Shown in pieces: positions 54,217 to 63,172 of a stretch of DNA of 64,000 nt. The notes under the pieces were generated by a model. The model did no database searches, had not been told where the DNA came from, and was given only the letters and a program-made list of their open reading frames with translations. A program made the translations under genes and the position numbers. Each line of letters starts with the position of its first letter. Position 1 is the stretch's first letter. The stretch is taken from positions 248,001 to 312,000 of the forward strand of contig CAVQBD010000001.1 in the NCBI GenBank assembly GCA_963710645.1, read 5' to 3'. The DNA comes from FEB-10 sp963710645. Its GTDB lineage: Bacteria; Acidobacteriota; Thermoanaerobaculia; Thermoanaerobaculales; Sulfomarinibacteraceae.

Positions 54217-56631
54217 TCACTCGTTGCGGAGCAGTGTCATTGGCTCGACGCGGGTTGCCCGTCGAGCCGGCGCCAACGTGGCGAGGGCCGCGACGGACAG
54301 GATCATCACCGCCACCGCACCGTAGGTCACTGGGTCGTGAGGGACGACGCCATAGAGCCGGCTGGACAGCAGCCTCGTGGCGGCGAGGAGACACGACGAC
54401 ACCCAGGGCCACACCCAAAATCACGGGCGCAAGCCCCTGGCGCATCTCCATCGCCAGCACCGTCCGAGGCGAGCCGCCCAGGGCCATTCGAATGGCCACC
54501 TCACGCAGCCGCCGGCCCACCGAGTAGCTCACGACGCTGAAAACGCCCACTCCGGAAAGGGCCAGACCGGTGGCCGCGAAGAGCACCAGCAGCGAGGTCA
54601 CGAAGCTGGTAGCGTTCAACGATCGGTTGATGACCTCATCGAGGGATTGGACGTTGAAAACCGGCAATTCCGGGTCGACCCGATGGATGGCTTCAAGCAG
54701 CGGTTGAATGAGCTCCTCAGCAGTTCCCGAGCGAGCTCGAACCACGACGGTGGCCCACTCGAAGGCGAACTGCGTTACCGGGGTATAGACCTCTGGTCCT
54801 CCGTCGGTCGCCAGGTCGATGTGACGCACTCCCTCCACCACTCCCACGATGGTGGACCACTCGGCGTCAGGGCTTGACGGGTCGTCGCTGGTGACGCGTC
54901 GGCCCACGGGGTCATCGGACGGCACGAACTGGCGCACGAATCTCTCGTTGACCACCACGACCGACGGCGAATCCGCCGTGTCGGACGAATCGATGAACCG
55001 GCCGGACACTTGGCGCAGTCTGATGGACTCGAGGTAACCGGGGCTGACGAACCGAAGCTCAACCAGGCTTTCAGACGTTCTGGGACCGACGGCCGACATG
55101 CCCTCGACCGAGACGTCGGAGGTAACCCGCCGGCCGAACAGGGGCAGCGGATAGACCGTGCCGGCGGCTGCTACGTTGGGCAGCGAGTTGAATCTCCTCG
55201 ACCGCTCGACGGAAAAAGTCGACGCGATCGGCGTCTTCGCGGTAACGCTCGGTGGTGAGCGAGACCTCGGCTGTGAGGACGCGGTCTGCGTCGAAGCCGG
55301 GGTCGACGCGGTTCAAGTTGACGAAGGTACGAATGAGGAGTACGGCGCCGGTGAGAAGGATGACGGCCAAGGCGACCTCGGCCACCACCAGCACGGTGCC
55401 GACCAGAGGGCCGCCGGCGGCGACGCTCCGCTCAGCATCGCGCAGCTGGGTCATGATGCGATGCCTCCCGGGTTCGCATAGCCGTGACTGCGCCCACGGC
55501 ACACCCGACCGCCAACGACAGGCCGGCCGCCACGGCGATGGCACCGAGGTCGAGCCCGAGGTTGTCTGACCGTGGGATGAATTCGGCGAAGCGCAGCCGG
55601 ACCACTCCGGTGGCCCAATGGGCGAAGGCCAGGCCCACGACACCGCCGGTAAGAGCCAGCAACGTGCTTTCGGAAACAAGCTGGCGCACCAGGCGGCCGC
55701 GGGTTGCGCCAGGGCCTGACGCAGGGCCACCTCCCGCTGCCGGGCGACCGTCCGCACCGACAACAGAATCGTGACATTGGCCGCCGCGATCAAGAGCACA
55801 CAGAAGACGGCGCCGAGGAGCACGATCGAGTGACGATCGGACCGCTCCGACAACGATCTCCTTGATTGGTGTGGCGACGAGAGTGCGCCCCTCGTGGATC
55901 TCGGGAAATTCGGCCTGCTGCCAGGCAGAGATGCGTTCGAGGTCGGCGCTGGCCTCGGTGAGGGTGTTCTGCGGTTTAAGGCGACCGTACCCCACGACCC
56001 AGCCGTGATTGCGGTCCTCTTCGGTCCACTCGATGCTGATCGGCAACCAGATCTCCACGTCTCCCGGGAAGGAGAAACCGTCCGGGGCCACCCCGATCAC
56101 CGTGTGGGGCCGACCGTCTACCATCACCTTTTGGCCGAGAATGTCCGGCGTGCCACCGTAGCGCGTGTGCCACAAGCGGTAGCCCAGGACTGCCACCGGT
56201 TCGCCTCCCACCACATCCTCATCGGGACGGATGTCGCGACCGACCTGGGGGCGAACCGCCATCACATCGAAAAACCCTGAAGACACTCGGGCGCCCCGGA
56301 CTCGCGCAGGGCTGCTGCCTCCAGTCAGATTGATGTTCTCCTTGAAACTGACGGCCAGTGATTCGAAGGACCGGGATCGGTCCACGATGTCCTGAAAGGC
56401 GAACACCGACATGGGGAATCCCGTCGGGTCGCCGCCGGGCTCTGCCATCCGAATCTCCACGATTCGATCGCCTTCAGGGTAGGGAAGGGGGTCCAACAGC
56501 ACACGGTCAATAACGCCCCACACCGTCATCGTCATCCCCAGGCCAACGCCCAGGGTCAGCACGGCCAACGCCGTGAATCCGGGGTTGCGGGTCAACATTC
56601 GGAGGGCGAACTGGAGGTCCTTGAGTAGCAT
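54217..56631 (-). pseudogene. MacB/FtsX-type ABC permease, five frameshifts
   Basis: Across frames the product is a full-length (about 800 residues) permease like the one at 49587: start MLLKDLQFALRMLTRNPGFT, periplasmic domain, IVLLGAVFCVLLIAAANV helix, second half ending RRATRVEPMTLLRNE. Frame changes fall near 55830, 55712, 55455, 55193 and 54395. No in-frame stop or motif loss accompanies them. It is first gene after the sigma-54 site at 56658. Confidence 0.8.
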
Positions 56632-56657
56632 TGCGTCACGCTCCCGTCGGAGGGAAG

Positions 56658-56673
56658 AGCAAGCACCGTGCCA
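56658..56673 (-). promoter_or_regulatory. Sigma-54 (-24/-12) promoter for the export operon
   Basis: The minus strand reads TGGCACGGTGCTTGCT, an exact fit to the TGGCACG-N4-TTGC consensus, ending 27 bases before the permease ATG at 56631. Together with the site at 54081 it ties the operon to the NtrC-type regulator encoded at its far end. Confidence 0.78.
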
Positions 56674-56835
56674 TGGTTGCGAGGACGTTTTCCGGGCAAT
56701 TCTGCTGCTTCCGTGTCCGGTTGCGCGACGGGACCGTTCGGATTCGGACACAGGACGATGGTGTAGTGGTGGCCGTCGCGCTCCGCCTCATCGTGTGATC
56801 CGACCCCCAACCCGTAACCCGGAATTCGGAACCAA

Positions 56836-56864
56836 AGAAAAAAGCCCGGCGTTGCCGCCGGGCT
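56836..56864 (-). terminator. Rho-independent terminator of sucCD
   Basis: On the minus strand, agcccggcg-gcaa-cgccgggct is a perfect 9-bp stem with a 4-base loop followed by TTTTTTC. It ends 26 bases after the sucD stop. One of the few classical terminators in the window. Confidence 0.93.
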
Positions 56865-56889
56865 GTTCTGTGTCCTGAGAGACGGGTTC

Positions 56890-57774
56890 TCAGCCCAGGG
56901 GCTCTGCGTCCATCAGGTTCTTCATGGTGATGCCGATCTCGGCCGGGGTCTTCGCCACTGCGATGCCTGCCTCCTCGAGCGCTGCGACCTTGTCTGCCGC
57001 GGTGCCCTTTCCGCCGGAGATGATGGCGCCGGCATGTCCCATGCGCCGTCCCGGAGGGGCGGTCTGACCGGCGATAAAGGCCACCACCGGTTTGGACACG
57101 AACTCCTTGACGAACTCGGCGGCCTCCTCCTCGGCGCTGCCGCCGATCTCACCGATCATCACGATGCCCTCGGTCTGGTTGTCTTCCTCGAAGGCCTCGA
57201 GACAGTCGATGAAGTTGGTACCCGGCAGGGCGTCGCCGCCGATACCGAGACAGGTGGACTGACCCAGACCCAGGCCGGTGAGCTGCCCGATGGCCTCGTA
57301 GGTCAGGGTTCCGGAGCGGGAGACCACTCCGATGGGTCCCGGTATTGAGATGTGACCCGGCATGATGCCGAGCTTGCATTCTCCCGGCGTGATGATGCCC
57401 GGGCAGTTGCCACCGATCATGCGGGTCGGCAGACCCTGGAGGATACGCTGCACCCGGATCATGTCGCGGGCGGGGATGCCCTCGGTGATGCACACGACCA
57501 CCTCGATGCCCGCGTCGGCGGCCTCGAGTACTGCGTCGGCCGCAAAGGGCGGGGGCACGAAGATGAGCGAGGCGTTGGCGCCGGTGGCGTTAACCGCGTC
57601 GAGCACGGTGTTGAACACCGGCACGCCGTCCACTTCCTGACCGGCCTTGCCCGGGGTGACGCCAGCGACGATCTGGGTGCCGTACTCGCGGCACTTCTCG
57701 GCGTGGAAGCGTCCTTCCTTGCCGGTGAGGCCCTGGACCACGACCTTGGTTTCGGAGTTGACCCAGATACTCAT
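56890..57774 (-). CDS. sucD: Succinyl-CoA synthetase alpha subunit
   Basis: A 294-residue TCA-cycle subunit binding CoA and carrying the phospho-His. VVVQGLTGKEGRFHAEK (CoA site), GGNCPGIITPGECKLGIMPG, SRSGTLTYEA, and active-site His in GRRMGHAGAI. Overlaps the sucC stop by 4 bases. Confidence 0.97.
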   Translation of the reverse strand: MSIWVNSETKVVVQGLTGKEGRFHAEKCREYGTQIVAGVTPGKAGQEVDGVPVFNTVLDAVNATGANASLIFVPPPFAADAVLEAADAGIEVVVCITEGIPARDMIRVQRILQGLPTRMIGGNCPGIITPGECKLGIMPGHISIPGPIGVVSRSGTLTYEAIGQLTGLGLGQSTCLGIGGDALPGTNFIDCLEAFEEDNQTEGIVMIGEIGGSAEEEAAEFVKEFVSKPVVAFIAGQTAPPGRRMGHAGAIISGGKGTAADKVAALEEAGIAVAKTPAEIGITMKNLMDAEPLG

Positions 57775-58937
57775 GACATCCTCCCGACCGCGGCCACGAC
57801 CTTCTCGGCCGCGTCCGCCATGCCCTCACCAACGATCAGGTCGAGGCCGGACTCGGCGAGCACTCGCCGGCCCTCCTCGACGTTGGTGCCTTCGAGGCGC
57901 ACCACCAGGGGCACGCTGAGCTTCACTTCCTCGGCCGCCGCGACGACGCCGCGCGCCACCATGTCGCAGCGCACGATGCCGCCGAAGATATTCACCAGCA
58001 CACCCTGGACGCTGGGGTCCGAGAGCAGGATCCGGAAGGCTGCGGCCACCCGCTCCTGTGAGGCGTCGCCGCCCACATCCAGGAAGTTGGCCGGCTCGCC
58101 GCCGCAGTGCTTGATGATGTCCATGGTGGCCATGGCCAGACCAGCGCCATTGACCATGCAACCGATGTTTCCGTCCAGCTTGATGTAGTTGAGGTCGTAC
58201 TTGGACGCCTCCACCTCGAGCGGCTCCTCTTCGTCCAAGTCGCGCATCTCCGCCAAATCCTTGTGGCGATACATGGCGCTGTCGTCGAAGCTCGCCTTGG
58301 CGTCGAGCGCCACCACCCTGCCGTCGGTCGTCGTGACCATGGGATTGATCTCGAACAGCGACGCGTCGGTGTCGGCGTAGGCCTTGGCCAGAGCGTGCAT
58401 GAATTTGACACCGGATTTGAACGCGTCGCCTTCGAGGCCGAGCCCGAAGGCCAGCTGCCGGCTGAGATAGGGGTGGAGCCCCACATCCGGGTCGAAGTGG
58501 GCCTTGAGGATGGCGTCCGGGTTTTCCGCCGCCACTTCCTCGATGGACATGCCGCCGAACTTGGACGCCATCATCACCGGGAAGCCCTCGGAGCGATCGA
58601 GCACGATGCCCAGATAGAGCTCACGGTCGATGGGCAGCGCCTCCTCGATGAGTACTCTGCGGACCAGCCGGCCCTCGGGGCCGGTCTGCTTGGTCACCAG
58701 GGTCATGCCCAGGATTTGTTTGGCGAATTCCACGGCCTCGTCGGGGTTCGCGGCCAACTTGACCCCGCCGCCCTTGCCTCGGCCTCCGGCGTGGATCTGC
58801 GCCTTCACCACGACTTTGCCGCCAAGCTCCTCGGCGGCGGCCCGGGCCTCGCTGGCATCGGTGATCAGGATGCCCCTGGGCACCGCCACACCGTAGCGGG
58901 CGAGGACCTCCTTGCCCTGATACTCGTGGACCTTCAT
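57771..58937 (-). CDS. sucC: Succinyl-CoA synthetase beta subunit
   Basis: A 388-residue ATP-grasp subunit. KVHEYQGKEVLARYGV at the start, GGRGKGGGVKLA (nucleotide loop), EINPMVTT (metal), and a C-terminal domain with GGIVRCDMVARGV. The ATG at 58937 has gaggaggc upstream. Forms an operon with sucD. Confidence 0.97.
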   Translation of the reverse strand: MKVHEYQGKEVLARYGVAVPRGILITDASEARAAAEELGGKVVVKAQIHAGGRGKGGGVKLAANPDEAVEFAKQILGMTLVTKQTGPEGRLVRRVLIEEALPIDRELYLGIVLDRSEGFPVMMASKFGGMSIEEVAAENPDAILKAHFDPDVGLHPYLSRQLAFGLGLEGDAFKSGVKFMHALAKAYADTDASLFEINPMVTTTDGRVVALDAKASFDDSAMYRHKDLAEMRDLDEEEPLEVEASKYDLNYIKLDGNIGCMVNGAGLAMATMDIIKHCGGEPANFLDVGGDASQERVAAAFRILLSDPSVQGVLVNIFGGIVRCDMVARGVVAAAEEVKLSVPLVVRLEGTNVEEGRRVLAESGLDLIVGEGMADAAEKVVAAVGRMS

Positions 58938-59214
58938 GTTGCCTCCTCTGTTGGGTGCGATCCGTCGAGATGGATCGGTCGGTATTGTGCACCTTCTCTC
59001 ACAAGGGGGCAAGCTCGGCCGCCCCCGCCCACCCGGTGTGGAGGGTGTGGAGAGTGATTTCCCGGGTTTGATCGGGGGCGCACCATGCGCGCCGAACTCA
59101 ATGCGCGCCGACTCTTATGTGATAATAGGTCTCAAATCTGTAAAAGATATTGTGATAATGTTTGTCCAAAGGAAAAACAAACGGCTGGCAAACGGCTGTC
59201 AAAGGGAGAAATCT
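58938..59214. promoter_or_regulatory. Regulatory gap with several direct repeats
   Basis: Between divergent sucC and the secreted-repeat gene. Features: hairpin cgatccgtcgagatggatcg; a reversed copy of the ccacaccc motif (59014-59052); direct repeat tgcgcgccga(a)ctc twice (about 59087-59115); tgtgataat twice, 31 bases apart (about 59118 and 59151); aaacggctg(g/t)c twice (about 59179-59202). The AT-rich tgtgataat stretch is the likeliest promoter or operator for the rightward gene. Confidence 0.45.
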
Positions 59215-60066
59215 ATGGCGCTCACGGACTATCGGTGGAGTGAAGCTTGGGGATTCAACCTGGTTTTGGGCCTGCTCGTGGTCGCGGCTCTAGGGTCGCC
59301 TGGCGTCGCGTTCGGCGGTGACTTTTCCATGCTCATGGAGGCCAACGACGATGCGTCGGGAGGAGAGGAGGTGTTCGAGGTCAGCTTCGCCACGATTGGC
59401 GATGTCGTCTCGAACATATGGCTCGGAGCGGACTTTACCCTGGTGAATCCTGCACCGGCCTTCAGCATACGGGGGCACGCCTACGGCGACTGTCGGCACC
59501 ATTTGCTCTATGAAACCGACGACGACTCGTCGGGAGGATCCGAGGTCTGGATTGGCAGTTTCCCTTCGGTGGCCGATATCTACTCCAACCACTGGCCGGC
59601 CGGAGAATACTCGACCATCAACGTCAATTCGCTCTGGAGCGTCGGCGGTTTTGCGTATGACGGCGCCCAGTACCACGTTCTCCTCGAAACCAACGACGAC
59701 GCATCGGCGGGTGGAGAGGTGTACATCATGAGCTACAACTCTCTGGCCGATGTTTTCTCAAACACCCAGGCGAGCTCCACCTACAGCCAGATGGACATTA
59801 CCGATACGTTCAGCATCGTCGGGTTCACGTTCGACGGAGGTCAATACCACATCGTTTTCGAGACCGACGCCGATGCCGGCGCGGGTGACGAAGTGTGGGT
59901 CAGCAGCTTTGGTTCCTTTGCCGAAGTGTTGTCGGGAGGCTTTGGCGTTCTACAGGCGACTCAGATCAATCTGAATAGCACCTTCAGCATCGCCGGGTTT
60001 GCCGGAAGGGTGCCGATCTTCGAGGACGGCTTCGACTGGGGTTCGGAAGGCGATTGGTCGCAGTAG
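59215..60066 (+). CDS. Secreted protein with four about 58-residue repeats
   Basis: A 283-residue exported protein. The signal peptide (GFNLVLGLLVVAALGSPGVAFG) is followed by four tandem repeats, each opening with an acidic turn (EANDDASGGEEV, ETDDDSSGGSEV, ETNDDASAGGEV, ETDADAGAGDEV), then a S(F/Y).S.AD(V/I)(F/Y)SN stretch and an SI.GF..DG.QYH strand. The acidic turns may bind calcium; a blade-like or beta-solenoid fold is plausible. The end, IFEDGFDWGSEGDWSQ, resembles the FxDGFE..W tail found on many exported proteins. ATG supported by aaagggagaa. Confidence 0.8.
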   Translation: MALTDYRWSEAWGFNLVLGLLVVAALGSPGVAFGGDFSMLMEANDDASGGEEVFEVSFATIGDVVSNIWLGADFTLVNPAPAFSIRGHAYGDCRHHLLYETDDDSSGGSEVWIGSFPSVADIYSNHWPAGEYSTINVNSLWSVGGFAYDGAQYHVLLETNDDASAGGEVYIMSYNSLADVFSNTQASSTYSQMDITDTFSIVGFTFDGGQYHIVFETDADAGAGDEVWVSSFGSFAEVLSGGFGVLQATQINLNSTFSIAGFAGRVPIFEDGFDWGSEGDWSQ

Positions 60067-60183
60067 GCTTTTTGCGGGGGCCGTCGCTCAAGGCGAGGAC
60101 TCGACAGTTTGTTGAGCACCCCGAGGTGAGAATGCACTGTAGGACGTGGTGCGTCGCGGTCCGTAGCAGACATCTCATGAAAA

Positions 60184-60873
60184 GTGCGGGCTGCGACGGT
60201 ACGGACGTGTTCCCTCGAGGTTCGCCGGTTGCTTGTGGCCGTCAATGACTTTTTCGCCCAGGCGGCGGCAATGGATCCCGACGCCCGCCAGACCGCGTCG
60301 TGGGAGCTGGGCATCAAACAGCGCGGCTACTACGTGGTTGGTGCTCACATGGCGCGCACCATCGACACCACCCTGGGGAGGCCGGCCTTGGTACAGACCG
60401 TGGTCCAGGGCCCGCGGACCTTCGTGTCGACCTACAACGAGATCGCTACGGAAGGCATGGAGGTCGTGGAGTTCCCCGGCCCGACCAAAGAGCCGGCGGT
60501 CCACCGGCTCAAGCTGGCCGCTTACGATCACGATGCAGACGCCCTCTCGTTGGCACTGGCCGAGATCCGGCAGAACCCGGCGGTCAACGGAGCCGATCTC
60601 GAGTCCAAGCTGAATCGTCTCGGTTACTCGTTGCTGAGTGATGGCAGCGTCGCCGACGCCAGCGCGGTCTTCGAGTTGATGGTGGAGCTCCACCCCGGCT
60701 CCGCGAACGCCTACGACAGCCTCGGCGAGGCCTACATGAAGGCCGGCGACACAACGGCCGCCGTCACGAGCTACGAGAAATCTCTCGACCTCAATCCGGA
60801 AAACACCAATGCCGCCAAGATGCTTGAACAGCTTCAAAACCCAAGAACGTCGCAAGAAGTAAATAGTGATTAG
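60184..60873 (+). pseudogene. Probable 5'-truncated DUF5700-like / TPR protein
   Basis: A 229-residue frame without signal peptide. Residues about 15-85 (QRGYYVVGAHMARTIDTTLG) resemble the back part of a zinc-peptidase-like DUF5700 region, but the metal-binding front is absent in all upstream frames. Residues about 140-215 hold two TPR-like helical pairs (AYDSLGEAYMKAGDTTAAV, SYEKSLDLNPENTNAAKM). The final residues and TAG stop lie within the first units of a gtaaata/gtgaata heptamer array. The family call is tentative. Confidence 0.5.
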
Positions 60874-60993
60874 TAAATAGTGAATAGTAAATAGTAAATA
60901 GTGAATAGTGAATAGCGAATAGTGAATAGTGAATAGAACGCCTGCCCTCCCGGTGCGGCCCTCACTATTCACTATTCACTATTCGCTATTCAC
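60859..60993. repeat. Long inverted pair of gtgaata heptamer arrays
   Basis: Eleven left units (60859-60935; gtaaata, gtgatta and gtgaata types, one gcgaata) face four right units (60966-60993; tattcac, tattcac, tattcgc, tattcac). A 30-base G/C-rich spacer (cgcctgccctcccggtgcgg within) lies between. The arms can form a long hairpin between two convergent genes. The same unit builds the ends of element A at 21820-22207. Confidence 0.9.
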
Positions 60994-61004
60994 TCCGAAC
61001 AACC

Positions 61005-61508
61005 TCAAGGCAACAGGCCGTTCAAACGCCTGACTCGGTTGAGCCTGCGGATAATCTTTTTCGGGTTTCGGAAGCTGTAGAGCTCGACCTCAACTTGGAG
61101 GTCGTCGCCGGGCTCGAAGACGGCATGCATGGCGGCGATCCGGCCGTTCCCCTCAAACGCGAGGAAGGCGTCCGGACCCTCTTGGACGACCTTGATCCAG
61201 GAAACCGAAGGAAGGTGCCTGGCCAAGACTTCGCAGGTGAGGACCCCTGCTTTGAGAAGGTCAGCTCTGTGCTCCCGGAGGATCTTGATGCGCTGCCGTG
61301 TCGCCTGGATCGCATTTTCTCGATCGAGGGTGTGGATCTGATGGAGTGCGAAGAGTGGGACGCTGACGACCTCCTTGCGGGTCTTCTTGCGGTGGATATC
61401 CAGGATGGCCTTGGTCATCACGATGTCTTTGATATCGAGGTCCTCGAGTTCAGACCTCTTGCCGGTGAGGTACCGCACAAGCTTGCGCCCCTCAGTCAGC
61501 AGGTCCAT
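61005..61508 (-). CDS. Hypothetical protein
   Basis: A 167-residue soluble protein, basic at the C-terminus (NPKKIIRRLNRVRRLNGLLP). The middle reads like a helical then beta domain (FLAFEGNGRIAAMHAVF, DLQVEVELYSF), vaguely ParB-like, but not enough to assign. It overlaps the end of the upstream lipoprotein gene by 17 bases, so the two are probably co-translated. Confidence 0.65.
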   Translation of the reverse strand: MDLLTEGRKLVRYLTGKRSELEDLDIKDIVMTKAILDIHRKKTRKEVVSVPLFALHQIHTLDRENAIQATRQRIKILREHRADLLKAGVLTCEVLARHLPSVSWIKVVQEGPDAFLAFEGNGRIAAMHAVFEPGDDLQVEVELYSFRNPKKIIRRLNRVRRLNGLLP

Positions 61509-63075
61509 TCCGGCTCCCGGCGAGGGTGGGGGTGCGGAACCCGGGTTGGGTCCACAGCTCGTTGAAGGGGTCGACCACCTCGATCAAGCCGGCGAAAGCG
61601 GCGTCGATCAAACCGTCGTTCGGACCCGCGAGGATCTGAGTACACGGGACGCAGTGTGGAGCGAGGGGGACGTACCGAAGGTCACTCTTCCGATCGGCGA
61701 GAATGGTGTTGAGTCCGCCGATGAGGGCCTCGAGGTCGTACCAACCGCCCACGTTGGTCAGCTCGATCCTGAACGCGGCGCCCTTCACGTAGAAGATGAG
61801 CTCATGGGGTTTTTCCAGAGCCCGTTGGGCGGCGTCATGGAGTCGGTCGATCTGCTCCTGGTCAATTCCACCGGTGGCGTCCTCGTCCACTGAGTAGGTG
61901 ACCGGGATGCCGTTCACCGAAGTGGACACGGTGCGATGTCCGGACCCCATGGGCACCTCCTCGAGGGCGGGCCAACGTTCCTCGATGACCAGGTCGTCGA
62001 GGGCGGGGGAGACGAGCTCGACAAGCTGGTAGGCGAGGGGCCCGTGTTCGCAGTAGCGCATGGGGCACGAGGGGTTGAATCGGAGGAGCCGCCCGCCGGC
62101 TTCGAGAACCTCGGACGCCAAGACTGCCGCCGGTTTTCCGCTTGCCGGCGGCGGAGCTGCCGTGAGCAGGCCAAGCGTGGTCAGCTCGGCCTCCAGCTGC
62201 CCGTCTTCCGGGAAGCGCAGCAATGTTTTGGCATACCGGTTGATGGCGGAGGACATACCCCAGCCGCGGCGATCGTCGTTGTAGAGAAAAGCCACCGTCT
62301 GCGCCCTGTCGACCCCGGCCAGCTCGCGGAGGCAATCGGCCTCCCGGTATCGGATTTCGTGTTTCTCGACGCAGCGTTCGAGAGCGGCGGCGGTACCGTC
62401 GGGGTCGTCGCGGTGATCATCGATCCAATCCACCAGATCCAGACAACCGGCCGCGTACCGGGTCGCCAGATCGTCCCACGGTTGCCTCGCCTTTGGAAGA
62501 TCAGCACATTGCTCATCCTGAGTGTTGTATGTCCACTTCGGCTCGTCGGCGAGCGACCGGCCCAATTCAGCCGCGACCTGCTCAAGTCGGTCCTCGCCAA
62601 TCACGGACTCGCAGTGTCGCCTCGCAGTTTCCAGGAAGAGATTCCGGGTGGCCGGCGTTTCGGCTTCTTCGGCCGCTATGTCCAGCGCCCAATCGCAGAA
62701 ACCCCTCGTCCCACAACCATCGATCAACCCCAAGTACACTCGCGATGTCCCATCCGATCCATCGTCGCCGTCAACCTGTCGCACTCCCGTGAGAAAACGT
62801 GATCGCGCGTCCTCGTCTCCGCGGCAAACCCGTGCGTAGAGATCGGGTTGAAACGGGTAGCGCCAGCGTGAGGTGAAGAGCTCGGCGTTGGTCGAGGGAG
62901 AGCCGTCGACGCAGTCCTCGATGGGGCCCGAGAAACACGACCCGGGTCCGCCCGCCCTCTTCGGGGTCTGGGTAGGAGCGTAGACAAATGGATCTGGGCT
63001 GGTGTGGGAGCAGCTGACCGCGGCGACGACGGCGGCCACGGCAGCAAACCGCAGGGCTGATGTGACATTCAACAT
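61492..63075 (-). CDS. Large Cys-containing lipoprotein of unknown function
   Basis: A 527-residue protein with signal SALRFAAVAAVVAAVSC (lipobox VSC). The mature region has scattered Cys (CFSGPIEDC, CGTRGFC, CPMRYC, CVPC) that may form disulfides or bind metal. No recognisable domain. The ATG at 63075 is supported by aaggagaa. It is divergent from the EamA gene and coupled to the downstream hypothetical gene. Confidence 0.72.
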   Translation of the reverse strand: MLNVTSALRFAAVAAVVAAVSCSHTSPDPFVYAPTQTPKRAGGPGSCFSGPIEDCVDGSPSTNAELFTSRWRYPFQPDLYARVCRGDEDARSRFLTGVRQVDGDDGSDGTSRVYLGLIDGCGTRGFCDWALDIAAEEAETPATRNLFLETARRHCESVIGEDRLEQVAAELGRSLADEPKWTYNTQDEQCADLPKARQPWDDLATRYAAGCLDLVDWIDDHRDDPDGTAAALERCVEKHEIRYREADCLRELAGVDRAQTVAFLYNDDRRGWGMSSAINRYAKTLLRFPEDGQLEAELTTLGLLTAAPPPASGKPAAVLASEVLEAGGRLLRFNPSCPMRYCEHGPLAYQLVELVSPALDDLVIEERWPALEEVPMGSGHRTVSTSVNGIPVTYSVDEDATGGIDQEQIDRLHDAAQRALEKPHELIFYVKGAAFRIELTNVGGWYDLEALIGGLNTILADRKSDLRYVPLAPHCVPCTQILAGPNDGLIDAAFAGLIEVVDPFNELWTQPGFRTPTLAGSRNGPAD

Positions 63076-63172
63076 GTGACGTTTCTCCTTTTGAATGTAC
63101 ACCACCCCTTTGCGTGTTAATCTCCGAGCATATTCGACCGGCGGTTTTCGTCGTCTTAGGACTGAATCGTTC

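Noticed and set aside
52063..56631. Programmed frameshifting in the export operon
   Set aside because: Ten shifts of differing direction at unrelated sites, with no consistent slippery sequence plus structure; error or decay is simpler.
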